DNA of 52,218 bases from an uncultured Acidimicrobiales bacterium. Lineage in GTDB: Bacteria > Actinomycetota > Acidimicrobiia > Acidimicrobiales > AC-14. The stretch lies in the NCBI GenBank assembly GCA_902805665.1, contig CADCTB010000152.1:1-52218 (forward strand), given 5' to 3'. Made by a program: the position numbers and the translations under genes. Under the pieces are notes generated by a model. That model saw only the letters and a program-made list of their open reading frames with translations, ran no database searches and had not been told where the DNA came from. Below, piece by piece: positions 1 through 7,799 of this stretch. Positions within the stretch are counted from its first letter, which is position 1; each line of letters starts with the position of its first letter.

Positions 1-1
1 T

Positions 2-1972
2 CCGGTCGAGGCCCTCGCCGCCTCGCTCGATGCGCTGGATGTCGGCGACGATCGCGTCGGTGCCCTTAGGGAGCACCTCGGCCGGCTTCCGGGCTGGGCC
101 GGGTACGCGCGCTGGAACGACGAGTGGGCTCCGCCCGACGACCATCGCCCCTCGTTGCGCCTCGTGGACCTGCTCGCCGCGCAGGTGGCTGCAACGGCAG
201 CGGCGGCCCATGGCGCCGCTGCTCAGCATCCCCCGCAGCTCCCGGACGAGGAGGCCGAGAACGAGAAGCTCCTCGAGGACCGGGTGGCGACGGTGCTCTC
301 CGCTCTCGGGAGCAATTCCGACGATCCCTTCGTCACGTCTGCCGTGCGGGGCGTCCTGCAGCAGGTGCCGCCGCCGCTGCGGAAGTCGATGTGGCTCGAG
401 GCGCAGGAGGGTAACTTCCGAGATCGTCTGCTGGGACTGATGACCCGCTTGGACCCTGGCCCGGTAACCGAGCGGCCGGACGCACAAGCGGTCTTCTGCA
501 TCGACGCCCGCTCGGAGGGCCTGCAACGGCACCTACAGGCATGCGGCCCCTACGACACCTTCGGGTTCGCCGGGTTCTTCGGCGTTCCCGTGCGCTGGAC
601 GCCGCTCGGCTCGACCGAGAGCGAGGCGCGCTGCCCGGTGCTGTTGAAGCCTGAACACGATGTCGCCGAGCGGCCGCTCGTCCCTGACGGTGCCCTCGGC
701 TACCTCACCGCGCAGCGAACCACCGGCGCAGGACAAGAGGCCTTCCACGCGGCCAAAGGGAGCCTGGTCGGTCCGTTCGCGCTGGCCGAGGCGGCGGGTT
801 ACCTCATGGGTCCGGCGGCCGCGGCCCGGACGCTGGCACCAGGCTTTGTCCGTCGCCTGAAAGGACTGACGGCGCGCCGAGTCGCCCCCCCGCAGACACG
901 ACCGGCTGTCGAGGCGGAGAACGACGACAGCTCCGGCTTGGCGCTCGAGGAGCGGGTCTCGTTCGGGAAGAACATCGTCGGCACCATGGGCATGACCCGC
1001 TTCGCCCGGCTCGTCGTGTTCTGCGGGCACGGCAGCCACAACGTCAACAACCCGCACGCATCCTCCTATGACTGCGGCGCGTGCGGCGGCGCTCCCGGTG
1101 GCCCGAGCGCCCGCGTGGCAGTGGCCATCCTCAACGACCCTGGGGTCCGCGCCGGCCTCAAAGAGCAAGGCATCATGGTGCCCGACGACACCCTCTTCGT
1201 TGCCGCCCAGCACGACACCGTCTCCGACGTAGTGACCGTTCTCGACCGCCAGGCCGTGCCGGACAGCCACGAGCCGCTGGTCGCGGCCTTCGAGCGCGAC
1301 GTGGCGGTGGCCGGCGAACGGCTCGCACGCGAGCGCGCCGGGCGGCTCCCGGGAAACCCGCAGACGGTCCGGGTCCGTGGGTACGACTGGGCGCAGGTGC
1401 GTCCCGAGTGGGGGCTCGCCGGCAATGCTGCGTTCGTTGTCGGGCCCCGCTCGATCACGGCCGGGCTCGACTTGGCTTGTCGCGTGTTCCTGCACGCCTA
1501 CGATGCCGAGGGCGATGACGACGGCAGCGCCCTGGAGACGATCATGACCGCGCCGCTCGTCGTCGGCCAGTGGATCTCCGCTCAGTACTACTTCTCTGCG
1601 GTCGACCCCGACCAGTTCGGCGCGGGAGACAAGACGCTGCACAACCCGGTGGGCGGCATCGGCGTCGTCCTCGGTGAGGGTGGCGACCTCCAGGTCGGCC
1701 TCCCCGCACAGGCGGTGGGTGTTGGCGACCGTCGCATGCATGAACCGCTGCGCCTGCTCGCGGTCATCCAGGCGCCCCTCGAGCGCATCGAGGCGATCAT
1801 CCAGCGCAATCAGGTGCTCCGAGAACTGATCGGCGGGAAGTGGATCACCGTGGCCGGCCGTTCGCACGGGGACGAGCACTGGTCCATCCGCAGCCCGGGC
1901 GGCACGTGGACAACGTGGCGTCCCGCCGACGACAGCGTGGATCACTCCAACGCCTCACTGGAGGTTCGCTGA
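2..1972 (+). CDS. dabA: DabA-like inorganic carbon uptake subunit (DUF2309), 5' truncated by window
   Basis: This is the C-terminal 656 residues of a DUF2309/UPF0753 protein. The frame is open to the window edge, so the true start lies upstream; the track's 605-aa start at 155 is internal. Family knowledge: DabA is a cytoplasmic, zinc-containing, carbonic-anhydrase-like subunit that works with the membrane protein DabB to accumulate bicarbonate. Visible support is the LPGWAGYARW stretch at the start, the FCIDARSEGLQRHL motif (Cys and Asp zinc ligands) and the GHGSHNVNNP...YDCGACGG motif (His and Cys ligands). All four ligand positions look intact. DabB is usually adjacent, and here it would lie upstream outside the window. 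A tRNA follows 134 bp downstream. Confidence 0.93.
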   Translation, partial: PVEALAASLDALDVGDDRVGALREHLGRLPGWAGYARWNDEWAPPDDHRPSLRLVDLLAAQVAATAAAAHGAAAQHPPQLPDEEAENEKLLEDRVATVLSALGSNSDDPFVTSAVRGVLQQVPPPLRKSMWLEAQEGNFRDRLLGLMTRLDPGPVTERPDAQAVFCIDARSEGLQRHLQACGPYDTFGFAGFFGVPVRWTPLGSTESEARCPVLLKPEHDVAERPLVPDGALGYLTAQRTTGAGQEAFHAAKGSLVGPFALAEAAGYLMGPAAAARTLAPGFVRRLKGLTARRVAPPQTRPAVEAENDDSSGLALEERVSFGKNIVGTMGMTRFARLVVFCGHGSHNVNNPHASSYDCGACGGAPGGPSARVAVAILNDPGVRAGLKEQGIMVPDDTLFVAAQHDTVSDVVTVLDRQAVPDSHEPLVAAFERDVAVAGERLARERAGRLPGNPQTVRVRGYDWAQVRPEWGLAGNAAFVVGPRSITAGLDLACRVFLHAYDAEGDDDGSALETIMTAPLVVGQWISAQYYFSAVDPDQFGAGDKTLHNPVGGIGVVLGEGGDLQVGLPAQAVGVGDRRMHEPLRLLAVIQAPLERIEAIIQRNQVLRELIGGKWITVAGRSHGDEHWSIRSPGGTWTTWRPADDSVDHSNASLEVR

Positions 1973-2106
1973 GCACATCGACTACACCATGCACTCCTAC
2001 GCGGCCGAGACGCCGCACGGCACGCGGTACCAGGGCAACGGATCGGGCCCCGAGCCCGACTCATCACGACCACGCCAGCCGCCGGTGCCACTAGACTGGG
2101 TGCGGC

Positions 2107-2178
2107 GGCGGCGTGGCCGAGTGGTTTAGGCAAGGGCCTGCAAAGCCCTGTACAGGAGTTCGATTCTCCTCGCCGCCT
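2107..2178 (+). tRNA. tRNA-Cys (GCA)
   Basis: A cloverleaf folds by eye. The acceptor stem is GGCGGCG with CGCCGCC, the anticodon stem AGGGC/GCCCT encloses loop CTGCAAA (anticodon GCA), and the T arm is AGGAG-TTCGATT-CTCCT. The discriminator base is T, as expected for tRNA-Cys. CCA is not encoded. A TAGACT -10-like box lies at 2092-2097. The tRNA 3' end borders a decayed integrase remnant, consistent with an old attachment site. Confidence 0.95.
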
Positions 2179-2195
2179 CAATACAGAAGTCCAGG

Positions 2196-2500
2196 TCAGG
2201 GGCATTCTTCAGGGGTGCCCCTGATTGACGTGTGGGCCCCTCCAGACCCCCCTTTTTGCGTCCTCTGTGTCCCCGGGTATACCGAGAGGCCTCGGGAAGC
2301 AGCGTCAGCGACCCCGGGAAGCGCGTCGTCGAGGCCCTCCGCGATGTCCGCGTCGAGATCCGGGAAGAGCTGGCCGTCGCGGTCGAGGGGTGACCTGGAC
2401 GCTCGAATGGCCCATGCGAGCCTGGATCGCCTTCGGCCGCGACAGTCGGGCCAGCGGGACATCAGCAGCGATGGACCACGGCCCGTTCCGACCCCGATGT
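2196..2500 (-). pseudogene. Tyrosine recombinase (phage-type integrase) C-terminal remnant
   Basis: Reading the minus strand in two frames recovers the signature C-terminus of an actinobacterial tyrosine recombinase. SRPKAIQARMGHSSVQVT lies in one frame, continued after a one-base slip by LDRDGQLFPDLDADIAEGLDDA in the other, which is the frame of the 136-aa track ORF. The GHSS box His is present, but the expected catalytic Tyr in the usual LDRYGHLFP context reads Asp (LDRDGQLFP). Only the last ~100 residues are recognisable, ending at a stop at 2196. Position directly 3' of tRNA-Cys fits an integrase left by an element that once inserted at the tRNA. The 5' limit is approximate. Confidence 0.72.
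2197..2223. repeat. Inverted repeat just 3' of tRNA-Cys
   Basis: CAGGGGCA and TGCCCCTG form a perfect 8-bp inverted repeat with an 11-nt loop, between the tRNA and the integrase remnant. It could be the integrase terminator, the tRNA terminator (a C6T5 run follows at about 2249) or an element-end structure. The sequence does not discriminate among these. Confidence 0.5.
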
Positions 2501-2550
2501 AGCCCCCCAGAACGGCTCCTATCAGGGGCCGAACTCGGTCTCGGCCCCGG

Positions 2551-2853
2551 TCAGACATGGCTGTGGTCATGGGCGACATCTTCGGCCTTGAGGTAGGCCT
2601 CCTCATCGATGGCCGCTACCGCCGCCTTCGCCGGTGCCATCAGCTGCAGCACGACGTCGAACCCCAGACGGGGAAGTGGAAGCGGAGGAGCAGTCACCGG
2701 CCGGTAGATGGCCGACTTGCCGGCGCCGGTGGGCCGCCGGCCGCGACGTCGCGGCCGGCGGCTGCGGCCCGGGTGGCCTCCTCCCGGCGGGGGCGGACTG
2801 CTCGAAGCCGAAGGTCTGGCGGGCCAGCCGGCGGAGGCTGGCAGTGGCCAGCC
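2551..2853 (-). pseudogene. RecQ-type helicase N-terminal remnant, frameshifted
   Basis: Three overlapping minus-strand frames together spell the start of a RecQ-like helicase. LATASLRRLARQTFGFEQ is in the first frame, then REEATRAAAAGRDVAAGGP in the second, then PTGAGKSAIYR (Walker A, motif I) in the third. Intact RecQ proteins read continuously through FGFEQFRPGQEEAI...AGRD...PTGAGKSA. After about 15 more residues similarity is lost, and the frame ends in AEDVAHDHSHV-stop. No DEAH box or helicase C-domain is present. The fragment is broken and truncated; frame boundaries are judged by eye. Confidence 0.62.
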
Positions 2854-3021
2854 CTACAGCCCCCGGACGGTGGGCTCGTCGCCCGGCAGGTCGTCCTCGA
2901 AGCCGTCGCCTTCCTCCCGGCCCTCCTCCGATCCGCGAATGAAGGCCTGCTCGGGATCGGTGCCGTGGCCCAGCATGACATCGAGGAGATCGTCATTTGG
3001 CCGACCGATGATGTGGCTCAT
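2854..3021 (-). CDS. Small acidic hypothetical protein (55 aa)
   Basis: The ORF runs from an ATG at 3021 and encodes MSHIIGRPNDDLLDVMLGHG followed by a Glu/Asp/Gly-rich tail (SEEGREEGDGFEDDLPGDE). It was too short for the supplied ORF track. A strong Shine-Dalgarno (GGGAAGGA, 8 nt spacing) precedes the ATG. Its stop abuts the RecQ remnant, so it may once have been the first gene of a two-gene unit. No family is recognised and there is no signal peptide or membrane segment. Because it sits in a decayed region, it may be a surviving gene or an N-terminal fragment. Confidence 0.5.
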   Translation of the reverse strand: MSHIIGRPNDDLLDVMLGHGTDPEQAFIRGSEEGREEGDGFEDDLPGDEPTVRGL

Positions 3022-3159
3022 GGCTTTGTTCCTTCCCGCCGGCGGCGCCTCCTAGACGCCCACGGCGGCGAGGACGGCGTCGACCAGGGCGGCGGGAGTG
3101 ACGGCGTGCTCCTGCGACCTCCAGGTAGCGCGGTCGGCGATCGGGTTCTGAGGGCCGGT

Positions 3160-3915
3160 TCACCCGAGGTCCAGTACGTCTCCAACTTCGATGCGTCCGG
3201 GTGTGTCCACCGACGCCCACACGCCGAAGGTCCCGGCGTGGTGGCGGGCGACCGTCCGGTACATGTCGACGTCGGAGTCCAGACCCGGTTGGGCTCTGGT
3301 CACCATGGTGCAGCGGGCACACGCCTCGGTCACCATGAGGCGGGCCTCGCCGACTCGAAGCATTCGGCCGCACCACTGATCTTCCACCCAGCCCTCGCCA
3401 TCGACCTCCACGACGAGGTTGGGGCGGAATCGCCGGACGTCCCAGGTGCCACTGGGAAATGCGGCTGCCCCGGCGCGGAGACTGGCGGTGGTGAGGACAT
3501 GCAGCGGGTAGGCGTCGACGAACCGGCCGGAGGGCATCGTCCACTCGATCACGGCGCTGGACTCGTCGGTCGGATCATCGAAGAACTCGCCGACCGCGGG
3601 AGTCTCCTGGTCCGAATGGACAAGGACCACCGGGCGTCCGAGCCACGAAGACAGAGCAGCGTCGGTCTCGGGGCCGGTGCCCCTCACCTCGCTCCCATCC
3701 GGTAGCCGCAACTCGGGCTCACCGGCACTATCCAGGCGGGCAGCGGCCAAGAGAAGCCGTCGTTCACGCCGGGCGGTGAGCACCTTCATCGTCCCGGTGT
3801 CTCGGATCGCCCACACCCGATCACCCTCGACGCCGTCAGTCTCGATCCAGGCTGCCGTCATTGACTCTCCCTGCAGCGACTTCACCGGATGGCGCCAGAT
3901 CTCGCCGAGTCGCAT
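3160..3915 (-). CDS. MOSC domain-containing protein (YcbX/mARC-like)
   Basis: This 251-aa protein begins MRLGEIWRHPVKSLQGES, the typical MOSC N-terminal barrel opening, followed by a MOSC domain over roughly residues 110-250. Family knowledge: these proteins bind molybdenum cofactor through a conserved Cys and reduce N-hydroxylated substrates or transfer sulfur. The visible TEACARCTMVTRAQPG segment carries the expected cofactor Cys, and FRPNLVVEVDG matches the family core. There is no C-terminal ferredoxin domain, so an external reductase would be needed. An in-frame stop lies immediately upstream of the ATG, fixing the start. The substrate is unknown. Confidence 0.88.
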   Translation of the reverse strand: MRLGEIWRHPVKSLQGESMTAAWIETDGVEGDRVWAIRDTGTMKVLTARRERRLLLAAARLDSAGEPELRLPDGSEVRGTGPETDAALSSWLGRPVVLVHSDQETPAVGEFFDDPTDESSAVIEWTMPSGRFVDAYPLHVLTTASLRAGAAAFPSGTWDVRRFRPNLVVEVDGEGWVEDQWCGRMLRVGEARLMVTEACARCTMVTRAQPGLDSDVDMYRTVARHHAGTFGVWASVDTPGRIEVGDVLDLG

Positions 3916-3918
3916 GCC

Positions 3919-4032
3919 TTATGAACGCATGGCACGCATCAGGGCTTCGATGGCGCTCCGTTCACCTGCGTCGGTCGCGACCCGGCGAACCACAATCCCG
4001 TCCCCTACGAAGGGTGCGGCTGACTGGGACAC
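3919..4032 (-). CDS. Very small hypothetical ORF (37 aa) upstream of MOSC gene
   Basis: A GTG at 4032, preceded by GGAGGT at 5-6 nt spacing, opens a frame reading VSQSAAPFVGDGIVVRRVATDAG...ALMRAMRS. Its TAA lies 3 nt before the MOSC ATG, suggesting translational coupling. A second stretch just upstream, in another frame, reads VTWTPEDGVETLRRLVDAAPRR and also looks coding-like. The pair may therefore be the broken halves of one older gene rather than an intact microprotein. No family is recognised. Confidence 0.3.
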   Translation of the reverse strand: MSQSAAPFVGDGIVVRRVATDAGERSAIEALMRAMRS

Positions 4033-4216
4033 AGGGACCTCCAGGCCCGCAGCGGGCGTTCCGCGGGATCACATCATGATTCACCCGTCGCGGAGCGGCG
4101 TCGACGAGTCGGCGGAGTGTCTCGACACCGTCCTCTGGCGTCCATGTCACGAGAGTGGTTGACGCCGACCGCCTGTTGCATGAGCATGGGAGCCTCAGTG
4201 AAAGCTGAGGCCCCTT

Positions 4217-4240
4217 GAGCCCTCGCCAAGGCGAGGGCTC
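4217..4240 (-). terminator. Hairpin downstream of GNAT gene
   Basis: GAGCCCTCGCC and GGCGAGGGCTC form a perfect 11-bp inverted repeat with AA between the arms, so a realistic 10-bp stem with a CAAG loop. It lies 13 bp beyond the GNAT stop. There is no clear U-tract, as is common for actinobacterial terminators. Confidence 0.6.
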
Positions 4241-4252
4241 TTGCGGTTGTGC

Positions 4253-4849
4253 TCAGGTACCCAGAGTGCGGCGCATGACCACTCGTCGCGCCGACGGCTC
4301 GGCGACACAGGTGAATCCGCATTCAGCAAAACGCCGCTGCTTGCCGACGTAGTCGTCCTGCGACTTGGGGTAGGCGTCGGCGATCGGGAACCCTTCGACG
4401 GCAGTGGCGCCGTGGGCCCTGGCCTGCTCCACGGCGGCGGCGATGAGCGCACGGGTCACGCCGGTGCGCCGGTGTCCGACCCGGACGAAGAAGCAGGGGA
4501 GGAGCCACACGTCGTCGTCCTCCCTCGCGTCGCGACCTCTGAGGATCGTCGCCCGCGGTCCGATCGCCCGGGGATACCGAGACCTCGGACCGGTCGCCAG
4601 CCATCCGATCGGTCGGTCCTCCTGGTACGCGAGAAGGCCGAGCGGAGGGTCGGCGGTTCCGGCCAGTGTCTCGAACGCATGGCGGTTGGAACCATCTCGC
4701 CAGCCGGCGCGAACCTCCTTCGCCGGGTTGATGAACCACATGCACCAGCACCCCCGGGTGGCCGAGTTGGTCTGGAAGAGCTCGGCCACGTCGTCGAGCC
4801 GATCGGCCGTAACGGGATGAACGTCCACCAGCCAGATCATCGCGAACAA
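4253..4849 (-). CDS. GNAT-family N-acetyltransferase
   Basis: The 198-aa protein has GNAT features: a VTADRLDDVAELF start, GCWCMWF in the N-terminal half, the beta4 segment DDVWLLPCFFVRVGHRRTGVTRALI with an RRTGVTRAL acetyl-CoA loop (Q/RxxGxG/A-like), and AVEGFPIADA near the end. The GCWCMWF motif is typical of a large uncharacterised GNAT subgroup. The track start is a TTG at 4849; an ATG three codons on (MIWLVDV) is an equally good start and neither has a strong ribosome-binding site. The acceptor substrate cannot be inferred. Confidence 0.85.
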   Translation of the reverse strand: MFAMIWLVDVHPVTADRLDDVAELFQTNSATRGCWCMWFINPAKEVRAGWRDGSNRHAFETLAGTADPPLGLLAYQEDRPIGWLATGPRSRYPRAIGPRATILRGRDAREDDDVWLLPCFFVRVGHRRTGVTRALIAAAVEQARAHGATAVEGFPIADAYPKSQDDYVGKQRRFAECGFTCVAEPSARRVVMRRTLGT

Positions 4850-4875
4850 TCGCCGCCGGCGCAGCGAGAGGCGGC

Positions 4876-5907
4876 TCAGCTCAGACTGTCGTACCAGGCG
4901 ACGAGACGTCGGGCCCGACCGCCATCAGCCAGGACATCGGTTGCGTCGACCCATTGGTCGACGGCTCCCACGAGCGGAAGTGACCGTAGGACGGGGTCGT
5001 CGATCGCCTCGACGCAGGCCTCGGCGAAGCGGTGGCCGTCGATGACCCGGAATGGCCGGTCGTGGAAGTGCCGCACCGTGGGCGTCTCGGGATGGCTGAT
5101 CCCCGACGCGTTGTGCCGCCGAGCCACCTCCTCGTACGCGCCGACCAGCGCCTCCTCGCGTGCCGGGTGGTCGTCGGCGGCCAGGGCGGCGGCCAGGAAC
5201 GGGCCAACGCTTGGGGCGGCAAGGAGACGGACGAACGCGGTACCCAGCCACTTGCCATAGGGGGCGTAGCTCCGTTCGAGGAGGAAGCACAGCCGCATGA
5301 GGTCGCGTACGAGCCGGGCCGCGACAATCCGCGATCCGAGGTCGTCACCGGCATCGGCTGTCCTCCCGACGAACGCCTCCTCCTGGGCGATCCGCCTCCA
5401 CTGGGAGGCCAGCAACCACCGCCAGACATCGACCGGATACCACGTCAGCGATGACCGGATGGACCCGAGCTCACGCAGGCCGTCATGGAACACCCGGCCC
5501 GACGTGGTCTCCAGCAACAGCTGCTGGGGCAGAGCCAGCCAGTCCATGGTCGACAAGCCTTGTCTTGGGTCGACGGCGAGCCTGTGGGTGAACCAGTCTC
5601 CGAGTGTCCAGACATCCACGTGCTTCCGGAAGGGGATCTGATCGGAGCCGATCGTCGTCGGCCATCCGAGATGCTCCGCGGGAAGCCCCTCGATCGCACG
5701 CCGCGCCGCATCGATGTCGCGCTCGTCGACGAACACCTGGAGTCGGGGGCCCCAGTAGTGATCGGTGGAGCGGATGTCGTCGTAGCCGAGGACGTCGGAG
5801 CCCGGACCGATCAGCGCGGCGGAATGGACGGTTCCCGCGAGACGCGGACCGACCTCGAGCTCGTAGAACGACTGCGCCAGGTCCAGCCCAGGGTGAAACG
5901 CCGGCAT
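4876..5907 (-). CDS. DUF4037 domain protein (nucleotidyltransferase-like)
   Basis: The 343-aa protein opens with MPAFHPGLDLAQSFYELEVGPRL and contains GPGSDVLGYDDIRSTDHYWGPRLQVFV. This is the GSD...D-H-x-WGPR pattern of DUF4037 proteins, which have a nucleotidyltransferase-like N-terminal fold and a helical C-terminus. Conserved helical blocks such as RLVRDLMRLCFLLERSYAPYGKWLGTAF are visible in the second half. No substrate is established for the family. It stands alone between GNAT and MetF-like genes on the same strand, with a 26-bp gap to the former. Confidence 0.85.
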   Translation of the reverse strand: MPAFHPGLDLAQSFYELEVGPRLAGTVHSAALIGPGSDVLGYDDIRSTDHYWGPRLQVFVDERDIDAARRAIEGLPAEHLGWPTTIGSDQIPFRKHVDVWTLGDWFTHRLAVDPRQGLSTMDWLALPQQLLLETTSGRVFHDGLRELGSIRSSLTWYPVDVWRWLLASQWRRIAQEEAFVGRTADAGDDLGSRIVAARLVRDLMRLCFLLERSYAPYGKWLGTAFVRLLAAPSVGPFLAAALAADDHPAREEALVGAYEEVARRHNASGISHPETPTVRHFHDRPFRVIDGHRFAEACVEAIDDPVLRSLPLVGAVDQWVDATDVLADGGRARRLVAWYDSLS

Positions 5908-6014
5908 GTCGAGGAGCCTACGGAGAACGAACGGCTCACCTGTCGTGGGCTCGTGGCTCGGTGCCTATCAGGCCCTCCCGACCAGACCCTCTTCGACCGA
6001 TCATCGGCGCCCGG

Positions 6015-6812
6015 TCAATGACGCCGGCTGTCCCTCTCCAGACGGGCTGCCGTCTCCCGGTAGCGGACGCCGGGGATGAAGTGGACACCGTCGAAGGCGC
6101 CGGTATCACCGATCGACTCAGCCAGTTGGCATGCCAGCTCCACGCCGGCATGTCGGTCGTGCTCGATTGCATCGATCCAACGCGCGGGGACGGTGATCTC
6201 CGGGATAGCAGCGGCGAGCTTGCGGGCCATAGGCGCGCTCGGCAGAACCATCACGCCCGCGTAGACCCGACCGTCGAACTCGATGGTGTCCCGCCAGGCC
6301 AGCAGCTTCTCGACGTCGAAGGACACCTGGACGAACAGGAAGTCAGCCTCGTGCTTCCATGCCGGCAGCGGCTGCAGCCGCGTCGTCACGCCGGCCCGAA
6401 AGCCGTCGGCGTGACCCTGGTGGGCCTGGCTGAACCGGCGGAGGTCCTCGATCATCGACCGCACTGTCAGTTGGCCGGTCCGCGCGCCCGACACCGGGGC
6501 GTCGCCGTAGACGAAGAGGAATTCGTCGACGCCGTAGGCGGCACCGGTGAGGAGATCCCGTTGGAACCCGAGCGCGTTGCGATCCCGGGCGTTCAGACAC
6601 GCGATGGACCGCCCGCCCATCCGGTCGACCTCGTGGGCGACGGCGACGCTGGACACCGTCGCCCGGCCCACGTGGTTGTCGGGGATCAAGTAGGCGGAGG
6701 CGATCTTGCTCAGGACCCCTATCTGATGACGGACGTGCATCAGGTCCGGCTTGGTCGGCGGCTCGATCTCGCAGATCCACTCGAACGCCCGGCCGCTCAC
6801 GCCGGCAGACAT
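6015..6812 (-). CDS. Methylenetetrahydrofolate reductase-family protein (MetF-like)
   Basis: From the ATG at 6812 the product is 265 aa. FEWICEIEPPTKPDLMHVRHQIGVL corresponds to the MetF N-terminal E-x-x-P-P strand with the catalytic Glu. DNHVGRATVSSVAVAHEVDRMGG and VDEFLFVYGD follow as later barrel strands of the FAD-binding TIM barrel. The expected role is reduction of 5,10-methylene-THF or a related one-carbon carrier. The track extension to 6920 crosses the divergent promoter and lacks family sequence, so I prefer 6812. The sequence departs enough from canonical MetF that an alternative substrate is possible. Confidence 0.78.
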   Translation of the reverse strand: MSAGVSGRAFEWICEIEPPTKPDLMHVRHQIGVLSKIASAYLIPDNHVGRATVSSVAVAHEVDRMGGRSIACLNARDRNALGFQRDLLTGAAYGVDEFLFVYGDAPVSGARTGQLTVRSMIEDLRRFSQAHQGHADGFRAGVTTRLQPLPAWKHEADFLFVQVSFDVEKLLAWRDTIEFDGRVYAGVMVLPSAPMARKLAAAIPEITVPARWIDAIEHDRHAGVELACQLAESIGDTGAFDGVHFIPGVRYRETAARLERDSRRH

Positions 6813-6899
6813 TATCCAGTGACACGCCGACCTCCGCTTCCAGAATCCGTCGGATGGCCCCAGTTTCCGGGTGGCCCCCGCGGGTAGGCGTTGTCGATC

Positions 6900-7694
6900 A
6901 TGGCGATTGCCGACCACCAACCGACCGTCTCACTCCCCGGGGGCGGAGCGCTGCCGCTGGTCGGCCTTGGGACGTGGGAGATGACCGGATCCCAGTGCTA
7001 CCGGGCCGTCCGTCATGCCCTTGACGTCGGCTACCGCCACATCGACACCGCGACCATGTACCGCAACGAGCGCGACGTCGGCCGGGCCGTACGGGACAGC
7101 GGCGTCCGACGTGAAGAGGTGTTCGTGACGACCAAGCTGCGCCCCAGCGATGCCGGGCGCGAGCGCAGCACGCTCGAGGGCAGCCTGCGGGCACTGGGAA
7201 TGGACTACGTCGATCTGTGGCTCATCCACTGGCCACCCGGCGGGACCGGAGCACAGGTGTGGAGGCGCTTCCTCGCTCTCCGTGACGAAGCGAAGGCGCG
7301 CGCCGTCGGCGTCAGCAACTACGCCACCAGCCAACTGGACGAGCTCGACCGCGCGACCGGCGAGCGTCCGCACGTGAACCAGATCCGCTGGGGCCCCGCC
7401 CTGCACGACCCGGAGGAGCTGCTGGCCCATCGCCGGCGCGGCGTTGTTCTCGAGGGCTACAGCCCGTTCAAGACCACCGACCTGCGTCACCCGGTGCTCG
7501 CCGAGGTGGCGGGGCGCCACGGGGTGACCCCTGCCCAGGTCGTGATCAGATGGCACATCGACCACGGAGTGGTGGTCATTCCCAAGTCGGGCACGCCCGA
7601 ACGGATCGCCGCCAACTTCGACGTCTTCCGCTTCTCGCTGGACGAGGAGGACCTGGACCGTGTCGACTCTCTCTCGAGAGTGGTGCGCCGGTAG
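6900..7694 (+). CDS. Aldo/keto reductase
   Basis: A 264-aa (beta/alpha)8 NADPH-dependent aldo/keto reductase. The catalytic tetrad can be read: Asp and Tyr in IDTATMYRNE, Lys in VTTKL, His in LIHWP. The C-terminal VIPKSGTPERIAANFDVF is the NADPH 2'-phosphate binding segment, and RWHIDHGVVVIPKS is diagnostic. The length is slightly short for the family but complete. The track begins at a TTG (6891); the ATG at 6900 is three codons later. It is divergent from the MetF-like gene with 87 bp between starts. Substrate unknown. Confidence 0.92.
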   Translation: MAIADHQPTVSLPGGGALPLVGLGTWEMTGSQCYRAVRHALDVGYRHIDTATMYRNERDVGRAVRDSGVRREEVFVTTKLRPSDAGRERSTLEGSLRALGMDYVDLWLIHWPPGGTGAQVWRRFLALRDEAKARAVGVSNYATSQLDELDRATGERPHVNQIRWGPALHDPEELLAHRRRGVVLEGYSPFKTTDLRHPVLAEVAGRHGVTPAQVVIRWHIDHGVVVIPKSGTPERIAANFDVFRFSLDEEDLDRVDSLSRVVRR

Positions 7695-7714
7695 ACGTTC
7701 ATCCTCGCCGGATC

Positions 7715-7734
7715 CCGCCGTCGTCCGACGGCGG
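7715..7734 (+). terminator. Hairpin terminator after aldo/keto reductase
   Basis: CCGCCGTCG and CGACGGCGG form a perfect 9-bp stem around TC, 20 bp past the reductase stop. There is no long U-tract. Confidence 0.6.
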
Positions 7735-7799
7735 TGCTTCACATCAGCGGGCGGGGCGAGTACCTTCCTCGGCGGTGAGTCGCGTGGGGGACGGGATCG

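Noticed and set aside
533-1945. 470-aa minus-strand ORF inside dabA
   Set aside because: Antisense to DabA zinc-site motifs; no recognisable domain of its own.
2557-3705. 382-aa plus-strand ORF spanning the decayed region and the MOSC gene
   Set aside because: It lies antisense to the MOSC gene and the RecQ remnant and has low-complexity, shadow-like composition (PDVPGATGKCGCPGAETGG); no family motif.
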